Below are positions 1 through 5,899 of a DNA stretch of 6,021 nt, piece after piece. The notes beneath the pieces were generated by a model that was not told the DNA's origin, did no database searches, and worked only from the letters and a program-made list of their open reading frames with translations. The stretch's first letter is position 1; each line of letters starts with the position of its first letter. The stretch is from the NCBI GenBank assembly GCA_947625395.1, contig CANQOD010000076.1:1-6021 (forward strand), given 5' to 3'. Source of the DNA: an uncultured Bacilli bacterium. Lineage in GTDB: Bacteria > Bacillota_I > Bacilli_A > RF39 > UBA660. Both the position numbers and the translations under genes were made by a program.

Positions 1-876
1 AAGTTTGAGACCGGATACAGTAATGGCAATGGAACTGGAGTTGGAGTTTCAAGTACAGGTTTGGCACAAAGTGATACTGAAGAACCAAACAAAGCAATTA
101 TCAAGCCCAATGTGTATAGTTGGAGAGATATTCGCTTATCAACCATAGATTTAGTATCACGGCAAATGACAGAAAGCGGCAATGTCTTTGGATTTGATGC
201 TACGTACGACAGTCATGCGATAAAAAATACAGAATGGGCACTTATCAGTTATCTTACGCAAAGTAAATATGGAAAGTATGGAAATCCATTGTATACTGGA
301 GCCAATAAAGAAGTTTATATCAATAACTATAATGGATACATCACAGGCTGTTCTAGTGGATTGACAAGTGCGACGAGTGCTTCTTCTTGTAATAATGCTT
401 ATGATGTTATGACGGACCGAGGTGGTGGTCAAGGCTATGCTGGAGCAGGAGCCTCAAGTACCGGCAACATCACCGGAATTTATGATCTCAATGGAGGAGC
501 TTGGGAATATGCCATGGGAGTATTTAAAAAAATATCTGGGAATACAAGTGATAGAAACTCAGGGTATGCTGGAACACTGACAGATGGTTCTTCAATTGGA
601 GGACGTGCTTGGCCAGCTGATAAATATTATGACCTTTATACGAGTGATGACGCAAATACAGCGTGTGGAGGAAATCCCTGTAAGGGACATGCTTTAAATG
701 AAACAGCAAGATGGTATAATGATGGCGCTACTATGGTGGATGCGAGTCGTCCATGGTTGATTCGTGGTGGGAAACATGACAATATTACAGGTGCTGGTGT
801 TTTTATATTTTTCATTGCCGAAGTGGCTGGTAATAAGAGTGATACTTTTTCGTTCCGCCAAGTCTTAACGCCATGA
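1..876 (+). CDS. C-terminal part of a probable exported protein with an FGE-sulfatase/C-type-lectin-like domain (5' partial)
   Basis: The frame is open from the first base, so the true start lies upstream; the TTG at 61 has no convincing ribosome site and is probably internal. The 291 visible residues (counted from base 1) are rich in Gly, Ser, Thr, Asn and Tyr. Three landmarks resemble the formylglycine-generating-enzyme (FGE/SUMF1) fold: KNTEW at 75-79, GGAWEY at 165-170 (compare GNVWEW) and RGG at 255-257 followed by SFRQVL at 284-289 (compare RGGSW...GFR). There is no Cys near the RGG segment, where FGE carries its catalytic pair, so enzyme activity is unlikely. Cys 117/130 and 222/227 could form disulfides, which suits an extracytoplasmic location. 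From memory, similar proteins in gut Firmicutes often start with a prepilin-type N-terminus; that part is not visible here. A binding or display role is inferred. The coding frame is sure; the fold is likely; the function is unknown. Confidence 0.8.
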   Translation, partial: KFETGYSNGNGTGVGVSSTGLAQSDTEEPNKAIIKPNVYSWRDIRLSTIDLVSRQMTESGNVFGFDATYDSHAIKNTEWALISYLTQSKYGKYGNPLYTGANKEVYINNYNGYITGCSSGLTSATSASSCNNAYDVMTDRGGGQGYAGAGASSTGNITGIYDLNGGAWEYAMGVFKKISGNTSDRNSGYAGTLTDGSSIGGRAWPADKYYDLYTSDDANTACGGNPCKGHALNETARWYNDGATMVDASRPWLIRGGKHDNITGAGVFIFFIAEVAGNKSDTFSFRQVLTP

Positions 877-964
877 ACAAATAAATGAATTTGACAAGAG
901 TACTCATTCGTTCTTGAAAATCTTTCTTTTTCTTGTAATTCCTTGAAAAATCATATATAATCTA
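877..964. other. Spacer between the surface-protein gene and miaB, with a weak hairpin
   Basis: No gene is visible here. Two mutually exclusive weak stems can be drawn: AATGAAT (884-890) with ATTCGTT (906-912), seven pairs including one G-T; and CAAGA (895-899) with TCTTG (912-916). A pyrimidine-rich tract at 921-934 follows. This could be a poor intrinsic terminator for the upstream gene, but the stems are short and the T tract is not adjacent to either. An eight-base palindrome GAGTACTC at 898-905 lies in the loop region. Confidence 0.3.
933..961 (+). promoter_or_regulatory. Sigma-A-type promoter for miaB
   Basis: The -10 box is a perfect TATAAT at 956-961. The -35 box is TTGTAA at 933-938, matching four of six consensus positions, with the ideal 17-base spacer. 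Transcription would begin near 967-969. The site lies just ahead of miaB and would drive the miaB plus YlbF-family unit. A start near 968 also argues against translation from the GTG at 965. Confidence 0.6.
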
Positions 965-988
965 GTGGAAAAGAAAGAAGTGGTCTTG

Positions 989-2398
989 ATGCATAAACCA
1001 GATTTTAAAGAAGCAAGAACAATGGATAAAAGACAGTACATAACAAAAAAATTCTCCTTAAATAAAAAGTATCAAAATTATTTTCAAGGGAAAACCTATT
1101 TCTTAAAAACCTATGGTTGTCAAATGAATGAACATGACAGCGAAAATATCGAAGCAATTTTAAAAGCTTTAGGTTTTCAAAAAGAAGACGATTACGAAAA
1201 AGCAGATTTGATTCTTTTAAATACATGTTCTATTCGAGAAAATGCACATAATAAGGCTTTTGGAATGTTGGGAAGATGCAAACATTTAAAGGAGAAAAGA
1301 CCGGATTTAATGGTGGGACTTTGTGGTTGCATGGCGCAAGAGGAAACAGTTGTTGCTTCTATTTTAGAAAACTTTTCTTGGCTGAATTTCGTTGTCGGTA
1401 CACACAACTTTAATGAAATTCCAGCGTTATTAGTCAAATCTTTAGAAGAGGGCTTACAAGTAGAAGTCTATTCTCGAGAAAAAGATTTAGTCGAAGGAAT
1501 GCCAACAGAAAGACAAAATCCATTTAAGGCTTATGTGAATATTATTTATGGCTGTGATAAATTTTGTACCTATTGTATTGTTCCTTATACACGAGGTCGA
1601 CAAAGAAGTCGTAAAAAGGAAGATATTTTAGAGGAGATTCAAAAACTTCTAGAGGATGGTTACAAAGAAATTACATTATTAGGACAAAATGTCAATGCTT
1701 ATGGAAAAGATTTGTATGAAAACTATAGTTTTGGAGAACTTCTAGAAGATGTGGCTCAGTTAAATGTGCCAAGAATTCGTTTTGTGACAAGTCATCCTTG
1801 GGATTTTACAGACCATATGATTGAAGTGATTGCAACCCATCAAAATATCATGCCAAGTATCCATTTGCCTGTGCAATCTGGTAGCAATCGAATTTTAAAA
1901 TTAATGGGAAGACGTTATACAAAAGAAAGCTATTTAGAACTTGTTCAAAAACTCAAGGCAAAAATTCCACATCTTGCACTTTCTACGGATATTATTGTTG
2001 GCTTTCCTACCGAAACAGAGGAAGATTTCCAAGAAACTATGGATATTGTTGAACAATGTCAATATGACAATGCTTTTACGTTTATTTATTCCATTCGACA
2101 TGGAACTCCTGCTGAAAAAATTAAAGAGCAAGTTCCATTAGAAATAAAAGAAGAACGATTACAACGTCTGAATGAAAAAGTGAATTTCTATTTCTTAAAA
2201 AATAATCAAGCCCTTGTTGGAAAGACGTTAAAAGTCCTCACAGAAGGAAAGTCACTGAAGCAACAAGATGCCTATTTTGGTTATACTGAAACCAACAAGT
2301 TAGTGAATTTCACTGGAGAAAATATTCAATTAGGAGACTTTGTCGATGTAGAAATTACAGAAGCAAAGACATGGAGTTTAGATGGACAAAGAAAGTAG
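989..2398 (+). CDS. miaB: tRNA-2-methylthio-N6-dimethylallyladenosine synthase MiaB
   Basis: A radical-SAM methylthiotransferase that converts i6A37 to ms2i6A37 in tRNAs reading UNN codons; it acts in the cytoplasm. Counted from ATG 989 (469 residues), the N-terminal UPF0004 domain has its three auxiliary-cluster cysteines at C44 (TYGCQMNEHD), C80 (NTCSIRENA) and C114 (CGCMAQEE). The radical-SAM motif CX3CX2C is C189/C193/C196 (YGCDKFCTYCIVPYTRGR). Further conserved blocks are LLGQNVNAYG, HLPVQSGS and TDIIVGFPTET. A TRAM RNA-binding domain covers about residue 400 to the end and closes with KTWSLDG, typical of Bacillus MiaB. All seven landmarks are intact, so the enzyme should be active. Start choice: a longer frame begins at GTG 965, but that lies only three bases past the -10 box. 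ATG 989 has a purine-rich GAAAGAAG at 973-980; ATG 1022 is a possible shorter start. The N-terminus is shorter than in B. subtilis MiaB. Confidence 0.96.
   Translation: MHKPDFKEARTMDKRQYITKKFSLNKKYQNYFQGKTYFLKTYGCQMNEHDSENIEAILKALGFQKEDDYEKADLILLNTCSIRENAHNKAFGMLGRCKHLKEKRPDLMVGLCGCMAQEETVVASILENFSWLNFVVGTHNFNEIPALLVKSLEEGLQVEVYSREKDLVEGMPTERQNPFKAYVNIIYGCDKFCTYCIVPYTRGRQRSRKKEDILEEIQKLLEDGYKEITLLGQNVNAYGKDLYENYSFGELLEDVAQLNVPRIRFVTSHPWDFTDHMIEVIATHQNIMPSIHLPVQSGSNRILKLMGRRYTKESYLELVQKLKAKIPHLALSTDIIVGFPTETEEDFQETMDIVEQCQYDNAFTFIYSIRHGTPAEKIKEQVPLEIKEERLQRLNEKVNFYFLKNNQALVGKTLKVLTEGKSLKQQDAYFGYTETNKLVNFTGENIQLGDFVDVEITEAKTWSLDGQRK
2373..2376 (+). promoter_or_regulatory. Ribosome binding site inside the end of miaB
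   Basis: GGAG lies five bases ahead of ATG 2382, within the last codons of miaB. It supports the overlapping start of the next gene and suggests translational coupling between the two. Confidence 0.6.
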
Positions 2399-2717
2399 AC
2401 AAATTTTAGCAAAAACGGAAGAAGTCATTCAAGCTTTAGCACAGACAAAAAGTCATCAAGAATTAAAAAAGATTCAAGCTGAAATGAAGCATCAAAAGAA
2501 GTTGCTTGCACAAATTGAAACAGTCAAAGAATGTCAGAAAGCCTATATTCGAAGTGGACAAACAGAAGAAACGAAACAGGCACTTTTCAAAGCCCAACAA
2601 GCATTAGAAAGTCACTTACTTTATCAAACGTATCAAAACGTATTAGAACAGGTCAACCAAGAATATCGAATGGTTGAAGAAAAGCTCAATCAATTTTTTG
2701 AGGAAATCTTTTCATAA
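2382..2717 (+). CDS. YlbF/YmcA-family protein (RicA-like), short form
   Basis: A 111-residue, strongly helical and charged protein rich in Gln, Glu and Lys. Its C-terminal half follows the YlbF/YmcA (Com_YlbF) pattern: FKAQQALESHLLYQTYQNVL at 69-88, then helices with NQEY and LNQFFEEI. Its place directly after miaB matches ymcB-ymcA of B. subtilis, where YmcA (RicA) joins YlbF (RicF) and YaaT (RicT) in a complex that affects RNase Y-dependent mRNA processing, competence, sporulation and biofilm formation. It overlaps miaB by 17 bases and has a good GGAG site, so it is co-transcribed with it. It is shorter than B. subtilis YmcA or YlbF (about 140-150 residues from memory) and has a single Cys (C51), with none at the C-terminus. 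The iron-sulfur role described for the Bacillus complex may therefore be absent. Family assignment rests on pattern plus gene order; the exact orthologue (YmcA, YlbF or YheA type) is uncertain. Confidence 0.8.
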   Translation: MDKESRQILAKTEEVIQALAQTKSHQELKKIQAEMKHQKKLLAQIETVKECQKAYIRSGQTEETKQALFKAQQALESHLLYQTYQNVLEQVNQEYRMVEEKLNQFFEEIFS

Positions 2718-2757
2718 ATCCGCATTAAAATTCAAAGAAAAAGACTATAATAGAAAT

Positions 2758-2807
2758 AGGACTTGTCAATTCTTTTTCTTTTTTTAATTGACAAAGAGTC
2801 CTGTTTT
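2758..2807 (+). terminator. Imperfect inverted repeat, possible terminator of the miaB unit
   Basis: AGGACT (2758-2763) pairs with AGTCCT (2797-2802), and TGTCAATT (2764-2771) pairs with AATTGACA (2786-2793), leaving a three-base AAG bulge (2794-2796) in the right arm. The 14-base loop is almost all T. The stem is followed by GTTTTA (2803-2808), a short U tract. It sits 40 bases after the YlbF-family stop and would serve as an intrinsic terminator. The large loop and bulge make it imperfect. The right arm also carries the -35 box of the topA promoter. Confidence 0.5.
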
Positions 2808-2817
2808 ATCGTATAAA
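2788..2817 (+). promoter_or_regulatory. Sigma-A-type promoter for topA
   Basis: A consensus -35 TTGACA at 2788-2793 is followed, after an 18-base spacer, by TATAAA at 2812-2817 (five of six to consensus). Transcription would start near 2823-2825, giving a leader of about 18 bases that still includes the ribosome site AAAGGA (2827-2832), nine bases before ATG 2842. The -35 box lies inside the right arm of the inverted repeat at 2758-2802. Confidence 0.6.
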
Positions 2818-2841
2818 AAGAGAAGCAAAGGATGTGTTTAA

Positions 2842-4872
2842 ATGGGTAAAAACTTAGTCATTGTCGAGAGCCCTTCAAAAAGTAAGACAATTGAAAAGTA
2901 TTTAGGAAATGATTATAAAGTTGTTTCTAGTAAAGGTCATATTAGGGACCTTGCTACATCAGGCCCATTAGGATTAGGTGTCGATATTGAACATGGCTTT
3001 CAACCAACTTATGTTCCACTGACAGCGAAAAAAAAGTTGATTAGTGAATTAAAAAAAGAAGTTAAAAATAGTGACTTTGTCTATCTTGCTACCGACCCTG
3101 ACCGTGAAGGAGAAGCAATTTCTTGGCATTTAAAAGATGCACTTGGTATTCAAGAAAATCAATATAAACGTGTGTTATTTCACGAGATTACAAAAGAGAA
3201 AGTCTTAGAAGCAATGCAAAACCCTACGAAAATTGATGAAGACTTAGTGAAGAGTCAAGAAACAAGACGAATCTTAGACCGCATTATTGGCTTTCGTTTG
3301 TCTAAACTTTTACAGTCTAAAATCGGAGCGAAAAGTGCGGGACGTGTTCAGAGTGTTGCTCTTAAGTTAATTGTGGACCGTGAACGAGAAATTGAAGCAT
3401 TTCTTCCCGAAGAATATTGGACGATTACGGCTATTTTTGATGATTATGAAGCAAAATTATTTGCGTATCAAAATCAAGAACTAGAACTTCATACCAAAGA
3501 AGAAGTGGATGCTGTTTTAGAAAAATTAGATGTATTTTTAAAGTTGGTTTCCAAAGAAGAAAAAGAAAAGAAAAAGAAAAGTAGACCACCTTTTATTACA
3601 TCAACTTTACAACAAGAAGCTTCTACACGTCTTGGCTTTACAGCAAAGAAAACAATGCAGATTGCTCAAAAACTGTATGAAGGAATTGACCTTGAAAAAG
3701 AAACTGTTGGATTAATTACTTATATGAGAACGGATTCTATTCGTTTGTCTGACCAATTTGTAGGAAGTGCCAAACACTATATTGAAAAGGAATATGGAAA
3801 AGAATATGTTGGTTATATCAAATCAAGTAAGAAGACAGAAAATGTTCAAGATGCGCATGAAGCCATTCGTCCAACAGCCATTGAAAGAACACCTGCTTCT
3901 GTAAAACAGTACCTCACACCAGATGAATATAAATTGTATCGTTTTATTTATCAAAGAGCCATTGCTTCTTTAATGGCAGATGCAAGTGTCAACCAAACAA
4001 CGTTGATTTTTGATAATCATGATTATCAGTTCAAAACGACAGGGCAAACGCTTTTGTTTGATGGTTATTTAAAAGTTTACCAAGACTATGAAAACAGTGA
4101 AGAAAAAATTTTACCTGACCTAAAAGAAAACGAAGTCTATGAAGCAAATGAAATTCAAGATGAGCAGCATTTTACGAAACCACCAGCTCGATATACTGAA
4201 GCAAAACTCATTAAAGAGATGGAAGAATTAGGAATTGGAAGACCTTCTACCTATGCCAAAACGATGGATACCTTAAAAGAACGGGGCTATGTTGAAGTGG
4301 TCGAGAAAAAATTCCAACCTACAGAAGTCGGGATTGAATCAACGGATAAATTACAAGAATTTTTTGCGGATTTAATCAATGTAGATTATACACGAGAAAT
4401 GGAAGAAGATTTAGATAAAATTGCTTTAGGTGAACTAATTTGGAATCAAGTCTTAAAAGAATTTTATGATTTATTTGAACCAAGAGTAAAGGATGCTTTC
4501 AAAGATATGGAAAAGAAAGCTCCGGAAGAAACAGGAGAAATCTGTCCTGAATGTGGAAATCCTCTTGTCATTCGAAAGGGAAAATATGGCACTTTTGTCG
4601 CATGTAGTAATTATCCTGAATGTAAATATGTCAAGAAAGAAGAAAAAGAACAAATCGTGATTATGGATTGCCCTAAGTGTGATGGGAAAATCTTAGAAAG
4701 AAAAACAAGAAAAGGAAAAATCTTTTATGGCTGTAGTCATTTTCCAAAATGTAAATTTGCAACTTGGGATAAACCGATTCCTGAAAAGTGTCCACAGTGT
4801 GGAGAGATTTTAACAGAGAAAAAGGATATCATCAAATGTAGTCAATGTGACTATACAAGAGAGAAAGGATAA
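2842..4872 (+). CDS. topA: DNA topoisomerase I (type IA)
   Basis: Relaxes negative supercoils in the nucleoid by transient cleavage of one strand through a 5'-phosphotyrosine link. The protein has 676 residues, complete for a Firmicutes TopA. The N-terminal Toprim domain has the acidic metal-binding residues E9 (LVIVESPSKSKT) and D85/D87/E89 (TDPDREGEAISWH). The active-site segment GLITYMRTDS places the catalytic Tyr at 294 and its helper Arg at 296. Other family blocks are AGRVQSVALKLIVDRE (about 166-181), RPPFITSTLQQEAS (248-261), DAHEAIRPT (337-345) and GIGRPSTYAKTM (464-475). Three C4 zinc ribbons end the protein: C568/C571/C588/C594, C610/C613/C631/C637 and C650/C653/C666/C669. The last is the shortest, with a CX2CX12CX2C layout. 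A lysine-rich stretch at about 239-247 precedes the conserved RPPF block. The start is set by AAAGGA nine bases upstream. The gene appears to be transcribed alone from the promoter at 2788-2817. Confidence 0.98.
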   Translation: MGKNLVIVESPSKSKTIEKYLGNDYKVVSSKGHIRDLATSGPLGLGVDIEHGFQPTYVPLTAKKKLISELKKEVKNSDFVYLATDPDREGEAISWHLKDALGIQENQYKRVLFHEITKEKVLEAMQNPTKIDEDLVKSQETRRILDRIIGFRLSKLLQSKIGAKSAGRVQSVALKLIVDREREIEAFLPEEYWTITAIFDDYEAKLFAYQNQELELHTKEEVDAVLEKLDVFLKLVSKEEKEKKKKSRPPFITSTLQQEASTRLGFTAKKTMQIAQKLYEGIDLEKETVGLITYMRTDSIRLSDQFVGSAKHYIEKEYGKEYVGYIKSSKKTENVQDAHEAIRPTAIERTPASVKQYLTPDEYKLYRFIYQRAIASLMADASVNQTTLIFDNHDYQFKTTGQTLLFDGYLKVYQDYENSEEKILPDLKENEVYEANEIQDEQHFTKPPARYTEAKLIKEMEELGIGRPSTYAKTMDTLKERGYVEVVEKKFQPTEVGIESTDKLQEFFADLINVDYTREMEEDLDKIALGELIWNQVLKEFYDLFEPRVKDAFKDMEKKAPEETGEICPECGNPLVIRKGKYGTFVACSNYPECKYVKKEEKEQIVIMDCPKCDGKILERKTRKGKIFYGCSHFPKCKFATWDKPIPEKCPQCGEILTEKKDIIKCSQCDYTREKG

Positions 4873-4895
4873 GTAGTTCTTTCTTTTTCTTTTTG
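4858..4895 (+). terminator. Probable intrinsic terminator of topA, overlapping its stop codon
   Basis: Bases 4858-4870 (AGAGAGAAAGGAT) can pair with 4876-4888 (GTTCTTTCTTTTT) around the five-base loop AAGTA. That gives 13 pairs, four of them G-T. The core AGAAAG/CTTTCT at 4862-4867 and 4879-4884 is perfect. A T-rich tail continues to 4895. The stem begins within the last topA codons. It is low in GC, so efficiency is uncertain. Confidence 0.4.
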
Positions 4896-5023
4896 GAAAT
4901 TCTTGAATCTTTATGTAAAAAATTAAAAAAATAGACATCAAAATGACAAATAAAAAGGATTTACACCTCATCAAGTGAATCTTTTCTTGAATTGTGTTAA
5001 ACTAAAATTATAGAGGTGATTAG
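4896..5023. promoter_or_regulatory. topA to unknown-gene spacer with a hairpin, weak promoter and strong ribosome site
   Basis: No gene is visible. Bases 4954-4964 (AAAGGATTTAC) can pair with 4975-4985 (GTGAATCTTT plus T) in an 11-pair stem with two G-T pairs and a ten-base loop. It could be a second terminator or a leader structure. The best promoter candidate is an extended -10, TGTTAAACT (4995-5003), with GTGAAT at 4975-4980 as a poor -35 and a 17-base spacer. TTGAAT (4987-4992) with TATAGA (5009-5014) is less likely, because transcription would then begin after the ribosome site. A strong Shine-Dalgarno AGAGGTGAT at 5012-5020 fixes the next start at ATG 5024. Confidence 0.4.
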
Positions 5024-5899
5024 ATGCAAGTGAATTTGTCTTTATTTTTTTCAAAATCAGTGAATCTATCATTGGCGCAAAGTTCTTCTTTATTACAAAT
5101 GGACCGGGAAACAAGTTTGTTTCAAAATGAAGAAGCTCTTAGAAAAAGTTCCTCTTATTATAATGCCATTGCATCATTTTTAACCTACAAGCAACATTAT
5201 ATTAAAGCGATTCCAGATGAGAAGAAAAAATCAGGAAGAATTACATTGACCTATTTAGAACGTGAAAATGCTCTTTCGTTTTTACCACCACTTTACCATG
5301 AAGATTTAGAAAACTTGCATATTCCATACCAAGAACTCGATGAGAAAATTGTCATCAAAAAAGTAAAAGATAGAGTCCTTGCGGCACTTAAAGAAAAAAA
5401 AGGCGAAGAAATCGCTACCTTTTTTCGTAGTTTAGGTTCGATTTATGGTACGACTTATAATATTCAACGAGGTTATTATCGCTTTTTGAAAGAAATTGCT
5501 TACTATGAGAATGCTTCTTCTACAAAAGCCAAACAAGTCCTTTTTAAAATGTTCAAAGATAGTTTAGAATGGAGTGAAGATGAAACACGCCTCTCATCAA
5601 CGTATACGACTGCTAGAAAAATTTATGCATTTGCCAAAGAAAATGGTTATTTTCCAAAACGACAAGTCAAAAATCTTACGCTTGCTACAGAAGATTCTGC
5701 TGGTTTAGAAGTTTCGAAAGAAATTATTAAAATCAATAAGATACTGAAAGTAAAAAGAGAAGAAAAACAAGGAACAGCAACGCATTTCAATCAGTTTTTA
5801 GATGATTATCTCCAAAAGCATCCCAATGAACGTGCAAGAATGTCCGATATTGCTTATGAATACCAATATGAGTATTTGGAAAGAAGGAACCAGCATTGA
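5024..5899 (+). CDS. Hypothetical protein between topA and xerC, 291 residues, not recognised
   Basis: I do not recognise this protein. The frame is convincing: a strong AGAGGTGAT ribosome site precedes the ATG, codon use resembles its neighbours, and the stop is shared with the next gene's start. The product has no Cys and a single Trp (183). It has no membrane segment or clear signal peptide; the N-terminus SLFFSKSVNLSL is only mildly hydrophobic. It looks mostly helical, with many Lys, Glu and Tyr, including alternating Lys/Glu stretches at about 104-130 and 231-249. The first 50 residues are Ser-rich and the C-terminus is Tyr/Glu-rich (YEYQYEYLERR). No nucleotide-binding loop, GxGxxG dinucleotide fold or catalytic signature is visible, so it is not TrmFO, which often occupies this place in Bacilli. 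It overlaps the recombinase gene by four bases and is probably translated together with it. A cytoplasmic, perhaps nucleic-acid- or protein-binding role is only a guess. Confidence 0.85.
   Translation: MQVNLSLFFSKSVNLSLAQSSSLLQMDRETSLFQNEEALRKSSSYYNAIASFLTYKQHYIKAIPDEKKKSGRITLTYLERENALSFLPPLYHEDLENLHIPYQELDEKIVIKKVKDRVLAALKEKKGEEIATFFRSLGSIYGTTYNIQRGYYRFLKEIAYYENASSTKAKQVLFKMFKDSLEWSEDETRLSSTYTTARKIYAFAKENGYFPKRQVKNLTLATEDSAGLEVSKEIIKINKILKVKREEKQGTATHFNQFLDDYLQKHPNERARMSDIAYEYQYEYLERRNQH
5882..5888 (+). promoter_or_regulatory. Ribosome binding site for the xerC-like gene
   Basis: AGAAGGA ends seven bases before TTG 5896. It lies within the last codons of the preceding gene and supports the TTG start; no in-frame ATG occurs in the visible part. 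Confidence 0.6.

Noticed and set aside
157..432. Reverse-strand open frame inside the surface-protein gene
   Set aside because: It lies wholly opposite a well-supported coding frame, has no ribosome site of note and a product without recognisable features.
898..905. Palindrome GAGTACTC as an operator
   Set aside because: It is a single eight-base palindrome, far from the promoter boxes and with no second copy to support protein binding.
891..921. TTGACA at 891-896 as a promoter -35 box
   Set aside because: No TATAAT-like box lies at 16-18 bases; TTGTAA-17-TATAAT is clearly better.
921..934. The 11-base pyrimidine string TTCTTTTTCTT recurs in three spacers (924-934, 2770-2780, 4881-4891)
   Set aside because: Its complement also occurs in Lys/Glu-coding stretches here (for example around 3557-3580), so it is expected from the AT-rich, A/G-versus-T/C biased composition.
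1934..2141. Two short frames, one on each strand, inside miaB
   Set aside because: Both overlap conserved MiaB blocks (TDIIVGFP and neighbours) in other frames and give low-complexity products; they are shadows of miaB.
2746..2751. Perfect TATAAT in the spacer before topA as the main topA promoter
   Set aside because: No acceptable -35 box lies 16-18 bases upstream and no extended TG is present; TTGACA-18-TATAAA downstream is better.
4471..4653. Reverse-strand frame opposite the zinc-finger region of topA
   Set aside because: The Phe-rich product is the complement of A-rich codons for Lys and Glu; the conserved C4 motifs on the + strand explain the sequence.
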